A DNA stretch of 64,000 nt from contig NZ_JBCFBO010000003.1 in NCBI RefSeq assembly GCF_038562635.1, positions 62,001-126,000 of the forward strand, written 5' to 3'. The position numbers and the translations under genes were made by a program. Below are positions 29,711-40,603 of this stretch, in pieces. How positions within the stretch are numbered: position 1 is the first letter of the stretch; every line of letters starts with the position of its first letter. The stretch is from Methanobacterium sp. (GTDB lineage: Archaea > Methanobacteriota > Methanobacteria > Methanobacteriales > Methanobacteriaceae). The notes under the pieces were generated by a model. The model was not told where the DNA came from. It did not search any database and saw only the letters and a list, made by a program, of their open reading frames with translations.

Positions 29711-29899
29711 CTAAACCTACCATTCAAATTAAAAATAAGTACAACAGTTTACTATTAAGTAATATAAACTAAATATTTTTTCATATATCCCGCCGATGAT
29801 AAATAAAAAATGAGGAAATTTTAGATAAAAAATCCTTTAAATTTTTATAATAAGAAATTTTAAAGCATAAAATAAGAAATAAAGTTGGCAAATGCTGTT

Positions 29900-31111
29900 T
29901 TAATTGGCTTTTGCCCTTTGCCTGAGCCTCTTTCCAACACGTGTGGTATCAATAGAATAAACTTCTAAACCTGGAATTATAACCCTTACAACAGGAATTT
30001 CAATCTCTTCCCGGGTAAGATCCACAAATAAAACATCCTTAAACCCTACTTTTTCTAAAAGTTTCATGGATGTTTCAATATCTTCCTTGAAAGATTTTCC
30101 AGCATGGTTTTTGATCTCACTCAAATCAATGACTTCTTCAGATTCACCGAACCAGTGCTTATTCATCCGCTTCATCCGCTCGTAGCCGGCTTTTCTCATG
30201 AAAACTGCCCTAGTGGTATCTTCTCTTGTACCGTGAATCTGGGTGGCGCGGCTCTGGGCCACTTCAGTCAACGCCCTCATAGCTGCTATTTCAGGGTCTA
30301 AATGGGTTCCAACACCAAGTGTGAGTAATGCAGGGTCTTTTAAAACAGTGTCATCTGAAACTGCCGCGATTGTGGCCGCTTCAATATCCGATGTTAAATT
30401 TACAAGCTTAACATCGACCCCCTCTTTTTTGAATTTGTCAAGGAGTTCCTTGATAAGCGGATTTTCAATGGATTCAAAGTCTATTTCAACCGCTTTTTTT
30501 CGTTTAGTTTCAAATATGCTCCATGCGTCCCGTTCAATAACTTCCATCATACCATGAAATATAGCTTCTTCTACCCTATTTCCAGATGCAAGCCCATTTG
30601 TATTTGATTTAAATAGGCTGGTGTCATTTGAAGTGACATACGGGTGAAATACAGAATTAGCCGGCACCAGATATTCTTTATCGTTCCTTATATTTACTGA
30701 CTTTACCCAGTTTAATTCTTTTTCCTGCATATCAAAGGGCAAATTTGGAAGTATAAGTGATTCAGGATCCATGCATCCATCCATTTCTCCAAAACATGCT
30801 GAAATTAAATTATTTTTTATGTCATCTTCTGAGAGCTCTGCAGAATACCTCTCAAAAGCTTCCATCATGGCTGATGCTTTAGCCTGGTCTTTTGTAGCTC
30901 CTTTTCCGGCGTAGATACTTACAGCACCCTCTGCAGCTGACGGCCTTATTGCAGAATAAACAGGTATCCCAATTCTATCAAGGTGAGTTATTTCAGCCAC
31001 CCTTGTTACCCCTGCAGCTTTTAATTTACCTTTTACCCAGTTTATAGTTTCTTCTGGAGGCATTGCCCGGTGTGTACATCCGAAATATGTTACTGGAACT
31101 TCTTTAAACAT
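29900..31111 (-). CDS. ycaO: YcaO-domain protein, methanogenesis marker protein 1
   Basis: 403 residues, with ATP-binding YcaO features ([20 protein letters not shown] and [43 protein letters not shown]). The N terminus [20 protein letters not shown] is typical of the methanogen-specific YcaO. In methanogens the YcaO-TfuA pair installs the thioglycine of McrA (methyl-coenzyme M reductase alpha). No tfuA gene is adjacent here. The C terminus lacks the proline-rich tail of peptide cyclodehydratases, as expected. GTGATG precedes the ATG. Confidence 0.9.
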   Translation of the reverse strand: MFKEVPVTYFGCTHRAMPPEETINWVKGKLKAAGVTRVAEITHLDRIGIPVYSAIRPSAAEGAVSIYAGKGATKDQAKASAMMEAFERYSAELSEDDIKNNLISACFGEMDGCMDPESLILPNLPFDMQEKELNWVKSVNIRNDKEYLVPANSVFHPYVTSNDTSLFKSNTNGLASGNRVEEAIFHGMMEVIERDAWSIFETKRKKAVEIDFESIENPLIKELLDKFKKEGVDVKLVNLTSDIEAATIAAVSDDTVLKDPALLTLGVGTHLDPEIAAMRALTEVAQSRATQIHGTREDTTRAVFMRKAGYERMKRMNKHWFGESEEVIDLSEIKNHAGKSFKEDIETSMKLLEKVGFKDVLFVDLTREEIEIPVVRVIIPGLEVYSIDTTRVGKRLRQRAKAN

Positions 31112-31214
31112 AGCATCACTTGTAAATAGTTCATATTCAAAATTTTATTTTATCTAAAATTCATTAAGTGTTTCTTATCTTGAAATATTTGCTGTTTTAA
31201 ATATTAAAAATTAT

Positions 31215-31817
31215 TTAAAGCATGCTGAAGATATGGACACCAAATAATGAATAGGCCAGCAGTATTAACGCCAGTACCATTGAAGCTATCCATATTAAAG
31301 GGTTCCACCTGAAAATTTTAGCTCCGTCAAGTACAACAAGGGGTATCAAATTGAAAACTGCTAAAAAGCTGTTTATTGTAGCTCCCAGAACAGCCAGACC
31401 TAAAAGATTATATTGTGCAGCTAAAGGCATGGCCATTAAAAACAGTACTGCAAGTATTATATTAGTAGCAGGTCCTGCAAGGGATATTACACCATTTTCT
31501 GCTTTTTTAATATTATATCCGTGGATATAGACTGCCCCCGGCGCTGCAAATACAAATCCAAAGTATGATGTAATTAAAGCTAGGATTAAACCCTGGAACC
31601 ACATTTTATATTCTGCCCAGTAGCCGTATCTTATAGCAGTGAATTTATGAGCTAATTCATGTAGCACAAATCCAAACCCAACTACAACCACCATATACCC
31701 AAAGTTAGCGATTGTAGCGTCTAGATCGCGCCCATTTATTATGTAATCAAATGCAAGTGATATGACAAGCAGTGAAATTATAATATCTCTGATCTCTCTT
31801 GCTGTGAATTTTACCAT
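31215..31817 (-). CDS. Site-2 protease family (M50) metallopeptidase
   Basis: 200 residues with about five membrane helices. The zinc-binding motif HELAHKF (HExxH) lies in helix 2 and the third ligand in FNLIPLVVLDGAKIF near the C terminus, both hallmarks of intramembrane S2P proteases. I start at ATG 31817 (MVKFTAREIRD): a TATA box at 31838-31845 lies 21-28 bp upstream, giving a near-leaderless message, so the longer frame to 31865 would begin inside the promoter. Substrate unknown. Confidence 0.82.
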   Translation of the reverse strand: MVKFTAREIRDIIISLLVISLAFDYIINGRDLDATIANFGYMVVVVGFGFVLHELAHKFTAIRYGYWAEYKMWFQGLILALITSYFGFVFAAPGAVYIHGYNIKKAENGVISLAGPATNIILAVLFLMAMPLAAQYNLLGLAVLGATINSFLAVFNLIPLVVLDGAKIFRWNPLIWIASMVLALILLAYSLFGVHIFSML

Positions 31818-31949
31818 ATTTACTGAATGTAATTTAATATATAAAATACTTTCTACCGCGTCCAAAATTTAATATTTTTACCTTAAATTAAAAATAACGT
31901 TTAAATCCTTAAAAAATAGAGACAATATCACCTTAATTAAAATATTTGC

Positions 31950-33452
<1,503 letters not shown>

Positions 33453-33455
<3 letters not shown>

Positions 33456-33599
33456 TTACATATCTCCACTATTTAAAGAATTAATTTCTGCATGTTTAAT
33501 CATCGAATCAAAGTACATTTACACATCTTCCTTACTTAAAAAGTTAATTTCTGCATGTTTAATCATCGAATCAAAGTACATTTACACATCTTCCTTACT
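33453..33599. repeat. 63-bp tandem repeat forming the leader of the histidine kinase gene
   Basis: Units start at 33453, 33516 and 33579 (period 63 bp). The first unit has a few differences from the second; the second and third share long identity before the third diverges at about 33610. A fourth, diverged copy of the core (CATTTACACATCTCCCCTAC) lies at about 33677. On the minus strand each unit carries a Shine-Dalgarno-like GGAGAT or GGAAGAT followed by an ATG; the first of these ATGs is the kinase start. Two units encode 20-codon frames, 33456-33518 and 33519-33581, each ending TAA directly before the next ATG. Confidence 0.8.
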
Positions 33600-33764
33600 T
33601 AAAAAGTTAATTCTAATATTTAATCATGAATTTAATGCGCTTCAATTAATTTAAGAGTCTAATCCCAATTAAAATGCATTTACACATCTCCCCTACTTAA
33701 AGAGTTAATTTTAATAATATTTAATCGGGATTCATGGTATTTAACATATATTCAATCATTCAAA

Positions 33765-34928
33765 TTAAAGTGCATTTTTAAATATCTCCACCATATCTTC
33801 CTGATCTGGCCTACGGGGGTTAGTTACAATACATGAATCTTCCATTGCATTTTTTGAAAGTTGCGGAATATCGCTTTCTTTGACTCCTATTTGTCTAAGT
33901 GTATGATCAATCCCAATCGATTCTTTTAAATGCTTTAATTTATGTATAACTGCTGTTTTTTTCTCGATTTTAGTCATTCTGCTGAAATTAATTCCCATCA
34001 TCTCACCTATATGCTGATACCTCAGGGGTTCTGCATCAAAATTAAAATCAACAACATGGTCTAAAAGAACTGCATTGCATTCTCCATGAGACAAATCTAA
34101 AAAACCACCTAAACTATGTGCCATCGCATGGACAGCTCCCAGACTCGCATTTGAAAATGCCAGTCCTGCTTCCAAACTCCCAAGCATCATATTTCCACGC
34201 AGCCCAAGATCATTAGGATTGTGAATTATTTTTGCTAAACTTGACCATATAAGGCGTATTGCATTTAAAGCATGGGTATCGGTAAGTGGAGAACTTGCAT
34301 TGGAAACATAAGCTTCAATAGCATGAGTTAACGCATCTAAACCCGTACAAGCTGTCAAATAGTTATCCATAGTCGTTGTGGTGATTGGATCAATCAAAGC
34401 AACATCTGGAACTACTGCTTTACTGATAATTGATATCTTTACTTTTCTTTTTTGATCCATAATTACTGCAAACTGTGAAACATCTGCTGATGACCCTGCA
34501 GTGGTGGGTATACAAATTAAAGGAGGTATGGGGTTATGAACTTTATCCACACCTTCAAATTCAAGTATGTTTTTATTATTAGAACTTACAATTCCAATGC
34601 CTTTAGCACAATCTAAGGTACTACCGCCACCTAATGCAACTATAGCATTGCATTCTTCATTTTTATACAATTTGGATCCTTTTATTACATCTTTTTCCTT
34701 TGAATTAGGCGTTACATCTTTATAAATTTCATATGGAAGTCCTTCACTTTCTAAAACATGTAGTATTTCATCCAGCCATCCTGCATTGATAATTCCAGGA
34801 TCTGAAACTATCAAAACCTTCTGGGCTCCGAAGTTTTTAGCGTATCTGCCAGCTAAAAGTCGAGCATCTAAACCAAATACCAGTTCCGGAGCAACAAATT
34901 TTCGAAGTTCCATATTTTGAATATCCAT
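33765..34928 (-). CDS. Iron-containing alcohol dehydrogenase
   Basis: 387 residues of the group III iron-dependent alcohol dehydrogenase family. NAD(P) site GGGSTLDCAKGIGI; metal-binding region GAVHAMAHSLGGFLDLSHGE followed by CNAVLLDHV; also IPTTAGSSADVSQFAV. It would interconvert alcohols and aldehydes, perhaps in detoxification or in use of ethanol/propanol as electron donor; the substrate cannot be read. AGAGGCAG precedes the ATG. It may be transcribed with the downstream kinase gene, although 309 bp of repeats lie between. Confidence 0.9.
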   Translation of the reverse strand: MDIQNMELRKFVAPELVFGLDARLLAGRYAKNFGAQKVLIVSDPGIINAGWLDEILHVLESEGLPYEIYKDVTPNSKEKDVIKGSKLYKNEECNAIVALGGGSTLDCAKGIGIVSSNNKNILEFEGVDKVHNPIPPLICIPTTAGSSADVSQFAVIMDQKRKVKISIISKAVVPDVALIDPITTTTMDNYLTACTGLDALTHAIEAYVSNASSPLTDTHALNAIRLIWSSLAKIIHNPNDLGLRGNMMLGSLEAGLAFSNASLGAVHAMAHSLGGFLDLSHGECNAVLLDHVVDFNFDAEPLRYQHIGEMMGINFSRMTKIEKKTAVIHKLKHLKESIGIDHTLRQIGVKESDIPQLSKNAMEDSCIVTNPRRPDQEDMVEIFKNAL

Positions 34929-35229
34929 AATCTGCCTCTTTTAGCTTGATAATTACTTTAAATCCCTTAAGCTGCCTAAACAAACCATCAAATTAATCAA
35001 TGCTTAAATAATCATTATTCTCTATAATTTTCTGTATTTTTTCACATATTTAAAAATTACACATTACAGGCCACAATTTATTAATAAATAGGATTATTTT
35101 AGCTATAAATTATAAAAAACAGCAGTTAATACTATAATAACGTCCAGACAGTCCATATTCCTATAATTAAAAGGGAAGAATTTAAATAAATATAAAGAGA
35201 TAATTATTAATCTACATAAATTATTTTTA
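34929..35229. other. Divergent spacer
   Basis: About 300 bp between the alcohol dehydrogenase and HIT genes; AT-rich, with TATA-like stretches near 35170-35195. No gene seen. Confidence 0.4.
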
Positions 35230-35250
35230 ATGTTTAAAAAGGGTATAAAA

Positions 35251-35703
35251 ATGGAAGTTAAATGTGAATACTGTCAAATACCTGGTGCTTATGGAAATTT
35301 AATTTATGAAACAGAACACTGGATGATTTTCCTTGCTCCAAGCCAGAGATTCCTTGGAACAGGAGTAGTTGTGCTTAAAAGACAATGTAATAAATTAAGC
35401 GACCTGGAAAGTGATGAATGGGATGAATTTAGGGAAATTGTAGAAAAATTAGAGACCACTTTAACCAAAACATTCACTCCTACACTTTTTAACTGGAGCT
35501 GCTTCATGAATAAAGCATACAGGGAGGATCCACCCAGCCCTGAAATTCACTGGCACTTCATACCTCGTTATGCCCACAATGTGGAATTTGAAGGTATAAC
35601 TTTTGAAGACCCGGATTTTGGATATATTCCCCAGCCGATAGAAAGGAAAATACCTGAAGATATCATGGCAAAGCTTATGGACGCAATTAAAGGAAACTTA
35701 TAA
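35251..35703 (+). CDS. HIT-like (histidine triad) protein
   Basis: 150 residues. An N-terminal CEYC pair and a HIT fold: GTGVVVLKRQCNKLSDLESD, FNWSCFMNKAYR, and PEIHWHFIPRYAHN, in which the triad is reduced to H-W-H-F-I-P (third His missing or displaced). Such proteins hydrolyse nucleotides or bind them; with the altered triad, activity is uncertain. I start at ATG 35251 (MEVKCEYCQIP); the frame extends seven codons upstream to 35230. Confidence 0.75.
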   Translation: MEVKCEYCQIPGAYGNLIYETEHWMIFLAPSQRFLGTGVVVLKRQCNKLSDLESDEWDEFREIVEKLETTLTKTFTPTLFNWSCFMNKAYREDPPSPEIHWHFIPRYAHNVEFEGITFEDPDFGYIPQPIERKIPEDIMAKLMDAIKGNL

Positions 35704-35801
35704 ATTTAAAAATTAACTCAGTTTCTGGAACCACGAAAATAAAGTCTGCGTAAGGAATATATAAATTCCAAACCAAAAAACAACATTTTTGAGGAAAAAT
35801 C

Positions 35802-36797
35802 ATGAAAATAATTGACCAGATGCAGAAAGAAAACATAGATACACTACTCATATTAAACCCCAATAATATAAACTATTTAGCCAGATTCATGCCATCGGCA
35901 GCGTCAATTTTGGTGGTAAAAGATGAGCCTGTACTTTTAACCAACCAGATGGACATGGAAGATGCCCTCTTAAATTCAAAAATCCCTGTTGAAGAGCTTA
36001 AACCACTAAAAGAACTTAAAAAATCATTAAATGGCGTCATTGGGCTTGAAAGCTCCATGAACATTCAGACATTTGAGAGGCTGAAAAAAAACGCTGCATT
36101 TGAAACAAAAATCACAGGTATTGTTGAGCAAATGAGAAGCGTGAAAACAAGTGAAGAACTGAAAAACATTGAAAAAGCACTTGAAATTGCTGAGAAGGCA
36201 TTTAAAAGTACTGAATTTGATGACAGTAAAACCGAGAACGAAATTGGGGCCGAGATAGAATATAATATGAGGCTTAACGGTGCCAAAAAAGCTTCTTTTG
36301 ATACCATCGTCGCGTCGGGGAAACGTTCTTCACTTCCACATGCCGATGTGTCCATGAATAAACTGGAAAGACCCATAGTAATCGATTGGGGCGCCCTTTA
36401 CAACAATTACTGTTCAGATACCACAAGAACAATTATAGAAACTGAACGACATGAGGAAATATTTGACATAGTGCTTGAAGCCCAGAAAAGTGCAATTGCT
36501 GTCATAAAACCCGGCGTAAAAGCTTGTGAAGTAGATAAAGCTGCAAGAGACGTGATTACAGAGTACGGCTACGGCGAATCATTTATACACTCAACCGGCC
36601 ACAGTGTAGGGCTTGAAGTGCACGAAAGCCCGTCTTTATCTAAACGCGACGAGACAGTGATTGAAAAAGGTATGGTCCTAACTGTAGAGCCTGGTATTTA
36701 CCTGAAAGATGACTTCGGCGTGAGAATTGAGGACATGGTATACGTGACAAATAAGGGGCATGTTTTAAACAAGATTGATGCCAAAATAAATGTTTAA
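35802..36797 (+). CDS. Xaa-Pro aminopeptidase/dipeptidase (M24 family)
   Basis: 331 residues: an N-terminal creatinase-like domain (IDTLLILNPNNINYLARF) and a C-terminal pita-bread domain with all metal ligands: DWGALYNNYCSDTTRT (two Asp), HSTGHSVGLEVHE (His), LTVEPGIY (Glu) and GVRIEDMVYV (Glu). It removes or cleaves Xaa-Pro peptides in the cytoplasm. GAGGAAAAATC precedes the ATG; the gene is 98 bp after the HIT gene. Confidence 0.92.
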   Translation: MKIIDQMQKENIDTLLILNPNNINYLARFMPSAASILVVKDEPVLLTNQMDMEDALLNSKIPVEELKPLKELKKSLNGVIGLESSMNIQTFERLKKNAAFETKITGIVEQMRSVKTSEELKNIEKALEIAEKAFKSTEFDDSKTENEIGAEIEYNMRLNGAKKASFDTIVASGKRSSLPHADVSMNKLERPIVIDWGALYNNYCSDTTRTIIETERHEEIFDIVLEAQKSAIAVIKPGVKACEVDKAARDVITEYGYGESFIHSTGHSVGLEVHESPSLSKRDETVIEKGMVLTVEPGIYLKDDFGVRIEDMVYVTNKGHVLNKIDAKINV

Positions 36798-36895
36798 AAC
36801 CAAATAATGCATTACGAAAAAATGAAATCATGATATGATCATGATTTGATTATTATTTTTATATTCTAATTTTTGAATAAATCAATGATTTTATA

Positions 36896-37399
36896 TTAGT
36901 TGATAATCTCTTCAACTTCTTTTTTTGCTTCTTTTGCAGGTTCAAAGTCAGGGTTTAATTCAAGGGATCTATTATAACACTGTAACGCTTCACCGTACTG
37001 GTGGAGCTGCTGGTTAGTCTTACCTTTGTAATAGTATACTTCTTCTGCTGTGAAAACAGTACTTCCTGACGTTTTCTTAATGAGCCATTTATTCAAATCC
37101 ACTTTCTGCTTTTTATCCTCAAATTTACGTGCAAATATGTAAGCGAAAAGATAACCTGCTAAAAATATTATGAATAAAACAAACAGCCAGATATAACGAA
37201 AGTGGGACTGGAGAAGCATTGGTATAAATGCAATAATTACAACAATTCCACCCAATACTTGCAAGTAAAAAAACCTGTTATTTAAAGCTTTAATTGCTTT
37301 TTGATAGTGATCCTCTTTAATTTGATGTCCGCAGTAGTAACATCTCGTTGATTTTGCACTTATCTTATTTTTACAGTTAGGACAGTATATCCAACCCAT
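36896..37399 (-). CDS. Zinc-ribbon, two-helix membrane protein with a TPR
   Basis: 167 residues: an N-terminal zinc ribbon (CPNCKNKISAKSTRCYYCG), two hydrophobic helices at about 45-95, and a C-terminal single TPR-like unit (YYKGKTNQQLHQYGEALQCY then NRSLELNPDFEPAKEA). Probably a membrane-anchored scaffold; function unknown. I choose ATG 37399 (MGWIYCPNC), which follows AGGGATGATG; the frame continues 23 codons upstream without a better start. Confidence 0.65.
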   Translation of the reverse strand: MGWIYCPNCKNKISAKSTRCYYCGHQIKEDHYQKAIKALNNRFFYLQVLGGIVVIIAFIPMLLQSHFRYIWLFVLFIIFLAGYLFAYIFARKFEDKKQKVDLNKWLIKKTSGSTVFTAEEVYYYKGKTNQQLHQYGEALQCYNRSLELNPDFEPAKEAKKEVEEIIN

Positions 37400-37496
37400 T
37401 TCATCATCCCTTAATTTGAATCTCTTAATTTTATGATGATAGTAACTAAAATTAAGTATTATATACATAAAGTAGTGATTTAATGTTTTATCTTCT

Positions 37497-37608
37497 TTGA
37501 GATAAATGTGGCGGATACTATGAACTCCAACCTGCTAGTCCCCTGAAGAAGTCATTAATAAATGTGAACGCAGAGGAGTGCTAGAGGAGCGTTTGAAATA
37601 AACCATGA
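37497..37608 (+). pseudogene. Relic of a [12 protein letters not shown] zinc-ribbon gene
   Basis: One frame gives DKCGGYYELQPASPLKKS; after a shift the next frame gives INKCERRGVLEERLK and a stop. Together these match the N-terminal zinc ribbon of the 41040-41447 and 14351-15010 products ([26 protein letters not shown]). The start and the membrane part are missing. It sits directly upstream of the first copy of the duplicated 0.5-kb block. Confidence 0.5.
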
Positions 37609-37641
37609 AATTAAATACAATTTCGGCAAATATAAGAAAAT

Positions 37642-37815
37642 ATGAAAAAGGTTAAACCAACAGCTATGAATATAGCATCAGTCGTGATCTTTGCTATTAT
37701 CCTATTTGCCGTAGATCTCCTGTTCCTCAGGCATTTATTCTGGGAAAGGCTGTTTGTTAATATCGGAATTTTTCTGGTGTATCTGGTCATATTTTTTAAA
37801 TTCATAAACAAATGA
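37642..37815 (+). CDS. Small membrane protein, copy 1 of a duplicated gene
   Basis: 57 residues, two hydrophobic helices: MKKVKPTAMNIASVVIFAII, then a charged loop (LRHLFWERL), a second helix, and FKFINK at the end. It differs from the copy at 43498 at about two residues only. This copy lacks the Shine-Dalgarno seen upstream of copy 2 (TAGGAGTTTAAAAT), because homology begins almost exactly at the ATG, so it may not be expressed. Function unknown. Confidence 0.6.
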   Translation: MKKVKPTAMNIASVVIFAIILFAVDLLFLRHLFWERLFVNIGIFLVYLVIFFKFINK

Positions 37816-37920
37816 GATGCCATAAATTCCATATTTTTAAAATAAAAAAAAGCAGTTCCCCTTAAAAACTATTACTGCAGATATTTAATTTTTCAAGTCC
37901 AATAATTTCCATTATTTTCC

Positions 37921-38061
37921 TTAAATAACGGTCCCTTCGTTTATGTGCCGTTTTTTGCAGTTTGGACAGTCCCAGTATTTGTCGTCGCTGTCTTCCATTT
38001 CGATTACATCTGCAACGCCTTTATAATCGCAGTTATCACATACCGCCAATTTTTTAACCAT
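37921..38061 (-). CDS. 46-residue zinc-ribbon protein, copy 1
   Basis: MVKKLAVCDNCDYKGVADVI opens the protein, which continues to a second Cys pair in WDCPNCKKRHINEGT, forming one four-Cys zinc ribbon. Copy 2 at 43769 differs at a few positions (CPNCGKRH there; here Gly of the knuckle is Lys). The frame is intact in both copies. It is convergent with the 37642 gene. Likely a small nucleic-acid or protein-binding ribbon. Confidence 0.7.
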   Translation of the reverse strand: MVKKLAVCDNCDYKGVADVIEMEDSDDKYWDCPNCKKRHINEGTVI

Positions 38062-38152
38062 ACCAATTTCCCCAAACATGTTTTTTTATGACTCAATTCA
38101 ATTAATACTTTAGGACTTTATTTTATTTATATTATTCATATCTTTAAAATCC

Positions 38153-38518
38153 CTCAAAAATTGTAAATTTTGGGGCCCTCAAATGCGGAGCATTCGTGGT
38201 CGAGGAAATTACATTTCATCCGACCTGCAAAAACCTTTATTTTTGCAGTTGAAAAACTTTCAGTTTTTCAAACATGCGAAAATTTTCAATTTTCAAAAAC
38301 CTAAAATCTTTGATTTATCAGAGCATTCGAAAATCTACGATTTTCGATGTTTGTGTAGCAGAGCTTCACAACCGTAAAAACCTTCGGTTTTTACATGCCC
38401 CAAAATTCTTCGAATTTTAGAAAATACTACGTATTTTCTAACCTTTGGAAATCTTTGATTTCCAATGCTCAAACGCTTCGCGTTTGACAGTCAAAAAAAA
38501 TTCTATGAATTTTTTGAG
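38153..38518. repeat. Hairpin array C: about fifteen consecutive short hairpins
   Basis: Perfect examples (arm/loop): GAAAT/TAC 38205; CTGCAAAAA/CCTTTA 38225; TTGAAAAACT/TTC 38249; GAAAATT/TTC 38278; AAATC/TTT 38304; CGAAAATC/TAC 38328; GTAAAAACC/TTC 38374; AAAATTC/TTC 38402; AGAAAATAC/TAC 38419; TTGGAAATC/TTT 38445; TCAAACGC/TTC 38469; AAAAAATTC/TAT 38495. Others (38153, 38182, 38351) have a mismatch or shorter arms. Linkers are mostly 4-8 nt. The 38328 hairpin is identical to one in array A. It lies between divergent genes, upstream of the 38612 adhesin gene. Confidence 0.85.
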
Positions 38519-38611
38519 GATTTTGAGGGATTTTAGAGTGAATAACTATTTATAGATGGGAAAATACTATAACAAACAGTAATATTTTAAATACATACAG
38601 GGGGATTATAA

Positions 38612-40438
38612 ATGGGAGCTAAAGCCCATAATGAGGTTTTAAAAGGAATTATATTATGCTTACTATTTTTAAGCGCAGTATTTGTTTTTTCAGGTTCTTC
38701 TTTTGCAGCAGATAATATTACCAGTAATGAAACAAACTACACACAGGAAAACACCACAAATAATGGATCAAATGGAAACTATATACTTCCAGACCCCACT
38801 AACACGCGGACAGGGACACATTACACCAGTCTCCAGGCAGCTATAAATGATGCTGCAAGTGGAGACACCATAACAGCAGAAGCAGGGACTTACTATGAAA
38901 ACCTGATAATAGACAGGAGTATCAACCTAATTGGTGCTGGTAAAGATGTTACTATTATAAATGGACGGCAGATGGGCAGTGTAATCACCATAACTCCGGG
39001 TGTAACTGTTACTATAACGGGATTTACAATTACAAATGGAAAAGCACAAGCTGGCGGTGGAATCTACAATCGAGGGAGTTTAACCCTACAAAATTCAACC
39101 GTTACTGGAAACAAAGTATTTTCAGATACAACTACTGCTTTTGGCGGTGGAATCTACAATCGAGGGAGTTTAACCTTGCAGAATTCGCAGGTCAGCGGGA
39201 ACAGTATGTTAAGCCTTGATAACAGGGGCGGCGGGATCTACAATGACGGCGGCAGCGTAATATTACAGAACTCCCAAATAACAGGAAATATAGGGAATGG
39301 GGGTAGCTCTATTGGTGGTGGAATTCACAATTTTAGGGGTAATGTAATATTACAGAACTCCCAAATAACAGGAAACACACTAAGTGCAGCTTATTCATTT
39401 TTTTGTGCAGGTGCCGGTATCTACAATGAAGGTAATGTGACCATATTAAATTCACAGATCACTGGAAACAGCTTATCTGCATATGAAGGTTTCTTTCATT
39501 CGGGTGGGGGAATCTACAATCTTGGCAGCGTTTATTCTGATTACATTAGCAGTGTAAATGGAAATACTCCAGATAATGTTTACCTTAATTCCATCATAAT
39601 AGTTCCCTGCATCAATTTACGGACAGGTAACCTTTATTTCACTATCCAGGATGCCATAAATAATGCCTTAGACGGAGACACCATATCAGTAGCTCCAGGA
39701 ACCTATTATGAAAATTTGGTAGTAAGCAGAAATATCAACATTATAGGGGCAGGTAAAGACACTACTATTATAGATGGGCAGCAGAAAGGTCCTGTAATCA
39801 CCATTAACGACGGTGCTCCCACCATAAGCGGATTTACAATCAGAAATGGAAAAGCAGAACGTGGAGGCGGTATTTTCAATAACGGCGCCACTTTAACATT
39901 AAAAGATTCAACAGTCTCTGGAAACACAGCCACTTATGGTGGTGGGATCTGGAACGGTTATACTTTAGCTTTAATTAATTCTCAAGTCACTGGAAACACC
40001 TACGGCTGGCTTGGTGGTGGAATCTGTAATTGCGGCAGCGGTTTGGTTATAATTAATTCACAGATCTCTGGAAACAGCAGGTTAGGTGATGATTGCAGGG
40101 GCGGGGGAATCTACAACTACTATGGTGCTATTGGAAAGCTGCAAAGTTCAACCATTACCGGAAACACCGCAGTTTATGGCGGTGGACTTTACAATGACGG
40201 CTGGTTCTTTGCAGATAGCCTCAGCCGCATAAGTGGAAACAGTCCAAACGATGTTACAGGTAACCCAATTAGTTTATCCACACCAGCACCAACCCCCCAT
40301 ACTAACGTTTCAGCAGTGCCCACAGTTAGTTCAACTACAAAAACAATAAGAATGCAGGAAACAGGGATGCCGCTTGCAGGGTTAATACTGGCTGTTTTAA
40401 TGGTTTTAAGTGGATTAGGCAGTAGTAAAAGGAGATAA
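38612..40438 (+). CDS. Secreted right-handed beta-helix adhesin-like protein with C-terminal sorting-like tail
   Basis: 608 residues. Signal peptide (about 1-33, ending SGSSFAA), then two blocks of parallel beta-helix repeats, each introduced by a TSLQAAINDAASGDTITAEA-type PbH1 start and carrying units such as GGGIYNRGSLTLQNSTVTGN. The tail is MQETGMPLAGLILAVLMVLS followed by a basic SSKRR end: a TG-motif, hydrophobic helix and basic residues, as in sortase substrates. It is likely anchored to the pseudomurein wall or membrane. GGGGGATTATAA precedes the ATG. Start codon and signal peptide are normal here, unlike the other two adhesins. Confidence 0.82.
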   Translation: MGAKAHNEVLKGIILCLLFLSAVFVFSGSSFAADNITSNETNYTQENTTNNGSNGNYILPDPTNTRTGTHYTSLQAAINDAASGDTITAEAGTYYENLIIDRSINLIGAGKDVTIINGRQMGSVITITPGVTVTITGFTITNGKAQAGGGIYNRGSLTLQNSTVTGNKVFSDTTTAFGGGIYNRGSLTLQNSQVSGNSMLSLDNRGGGIYNDGGSVILQNSQITGNIGNGGSSIGGGIHNFRGNVILQNSQITGNTLSAAYSFFCAGAGIYNEGNVTILNSQITGNSLSAYEGFFHSGGGIYNLGSVYSDYISSVNGNTPDNVYLNSIIIVPCINLRTGNLYFTIQDAINNALDGDTISVAPGTYYENLVVSRNINIIGAGKDTTIIDGQQKGPVITINDGAPTISGFTIRNGKAERGGGIFNNGATLTLKDSTVSGNTATYGGGIWNGYTLALINSQVTGNTYGWLGGGICNCGSGLVIINSQISGNSRLGDDCRGGGIYNYYGAIGKLQSSTITGNTAVYGGGLYNDGWFFADSLSRISGNSPNDVTGNPISLSTPAPTPHTNVSAVPTVSSTTKTIRMQETGMPLAGLILAVLMVLSGLGSSKRR

Positions 40439-40440
40439 AT

Positions 40441-40466
40441 ATCTCCAATTTTAATTCTTTTTTTAA
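40441..40466 (+). terminator. T-rich stretch after adhesin gene
   Basis: Immediately after the stop codon the plus strand has successive T runs, including a run of seven, as expected for archaeal U-tract termination. Assigned by composition only. Confidence 0.35.
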
Positions 40467-40603
40467 ATTCTTTGATTGAGTGGAATGTGATTTTTTTTCT
40501 GCGAATTAATGTCGAAATTACAACTATAACCGTTATCAAACCCCAGAAACAAGTACCCGCGTATGATTATTGTAAGCAATGGCTATTAGACCATAAAAAG
40601 CTA

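Larger units (their letters stand above)
37642..38140. repeat. Duplicated 0.5-kb block, copy 1
   Basis: Nearly identical to 43498-43990. The block holds a plus-strand membrane protein gene and a minus-strand zinc-ribbon gene plus about 80 bp beyond. Homology starts near the ATG of the first gene and stops at about 38140, roughly 12 bp before hairpin array C begins. Confidence 0.85.

Noticed and set aside
35145..35165. Possible extra copy of the 40-bp repeat
   Set aside because: Only AATAACGTCC-like scraps match; the rest of the repeat is missing.
37611..37832. 73-residue minus-strand frame, with a near-identical one at 43491-43688
   Set aside because: Both lie opposite the duplicated 57-residue membrane protein, which has the better start and, in copy 2, a ribosome site.
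38183..38377. Open frame inside hairpin array C
   Set aside because: It follows the palindromes, has no ribosome site, and its protein is low complexity; the hairpins explain the sequence.
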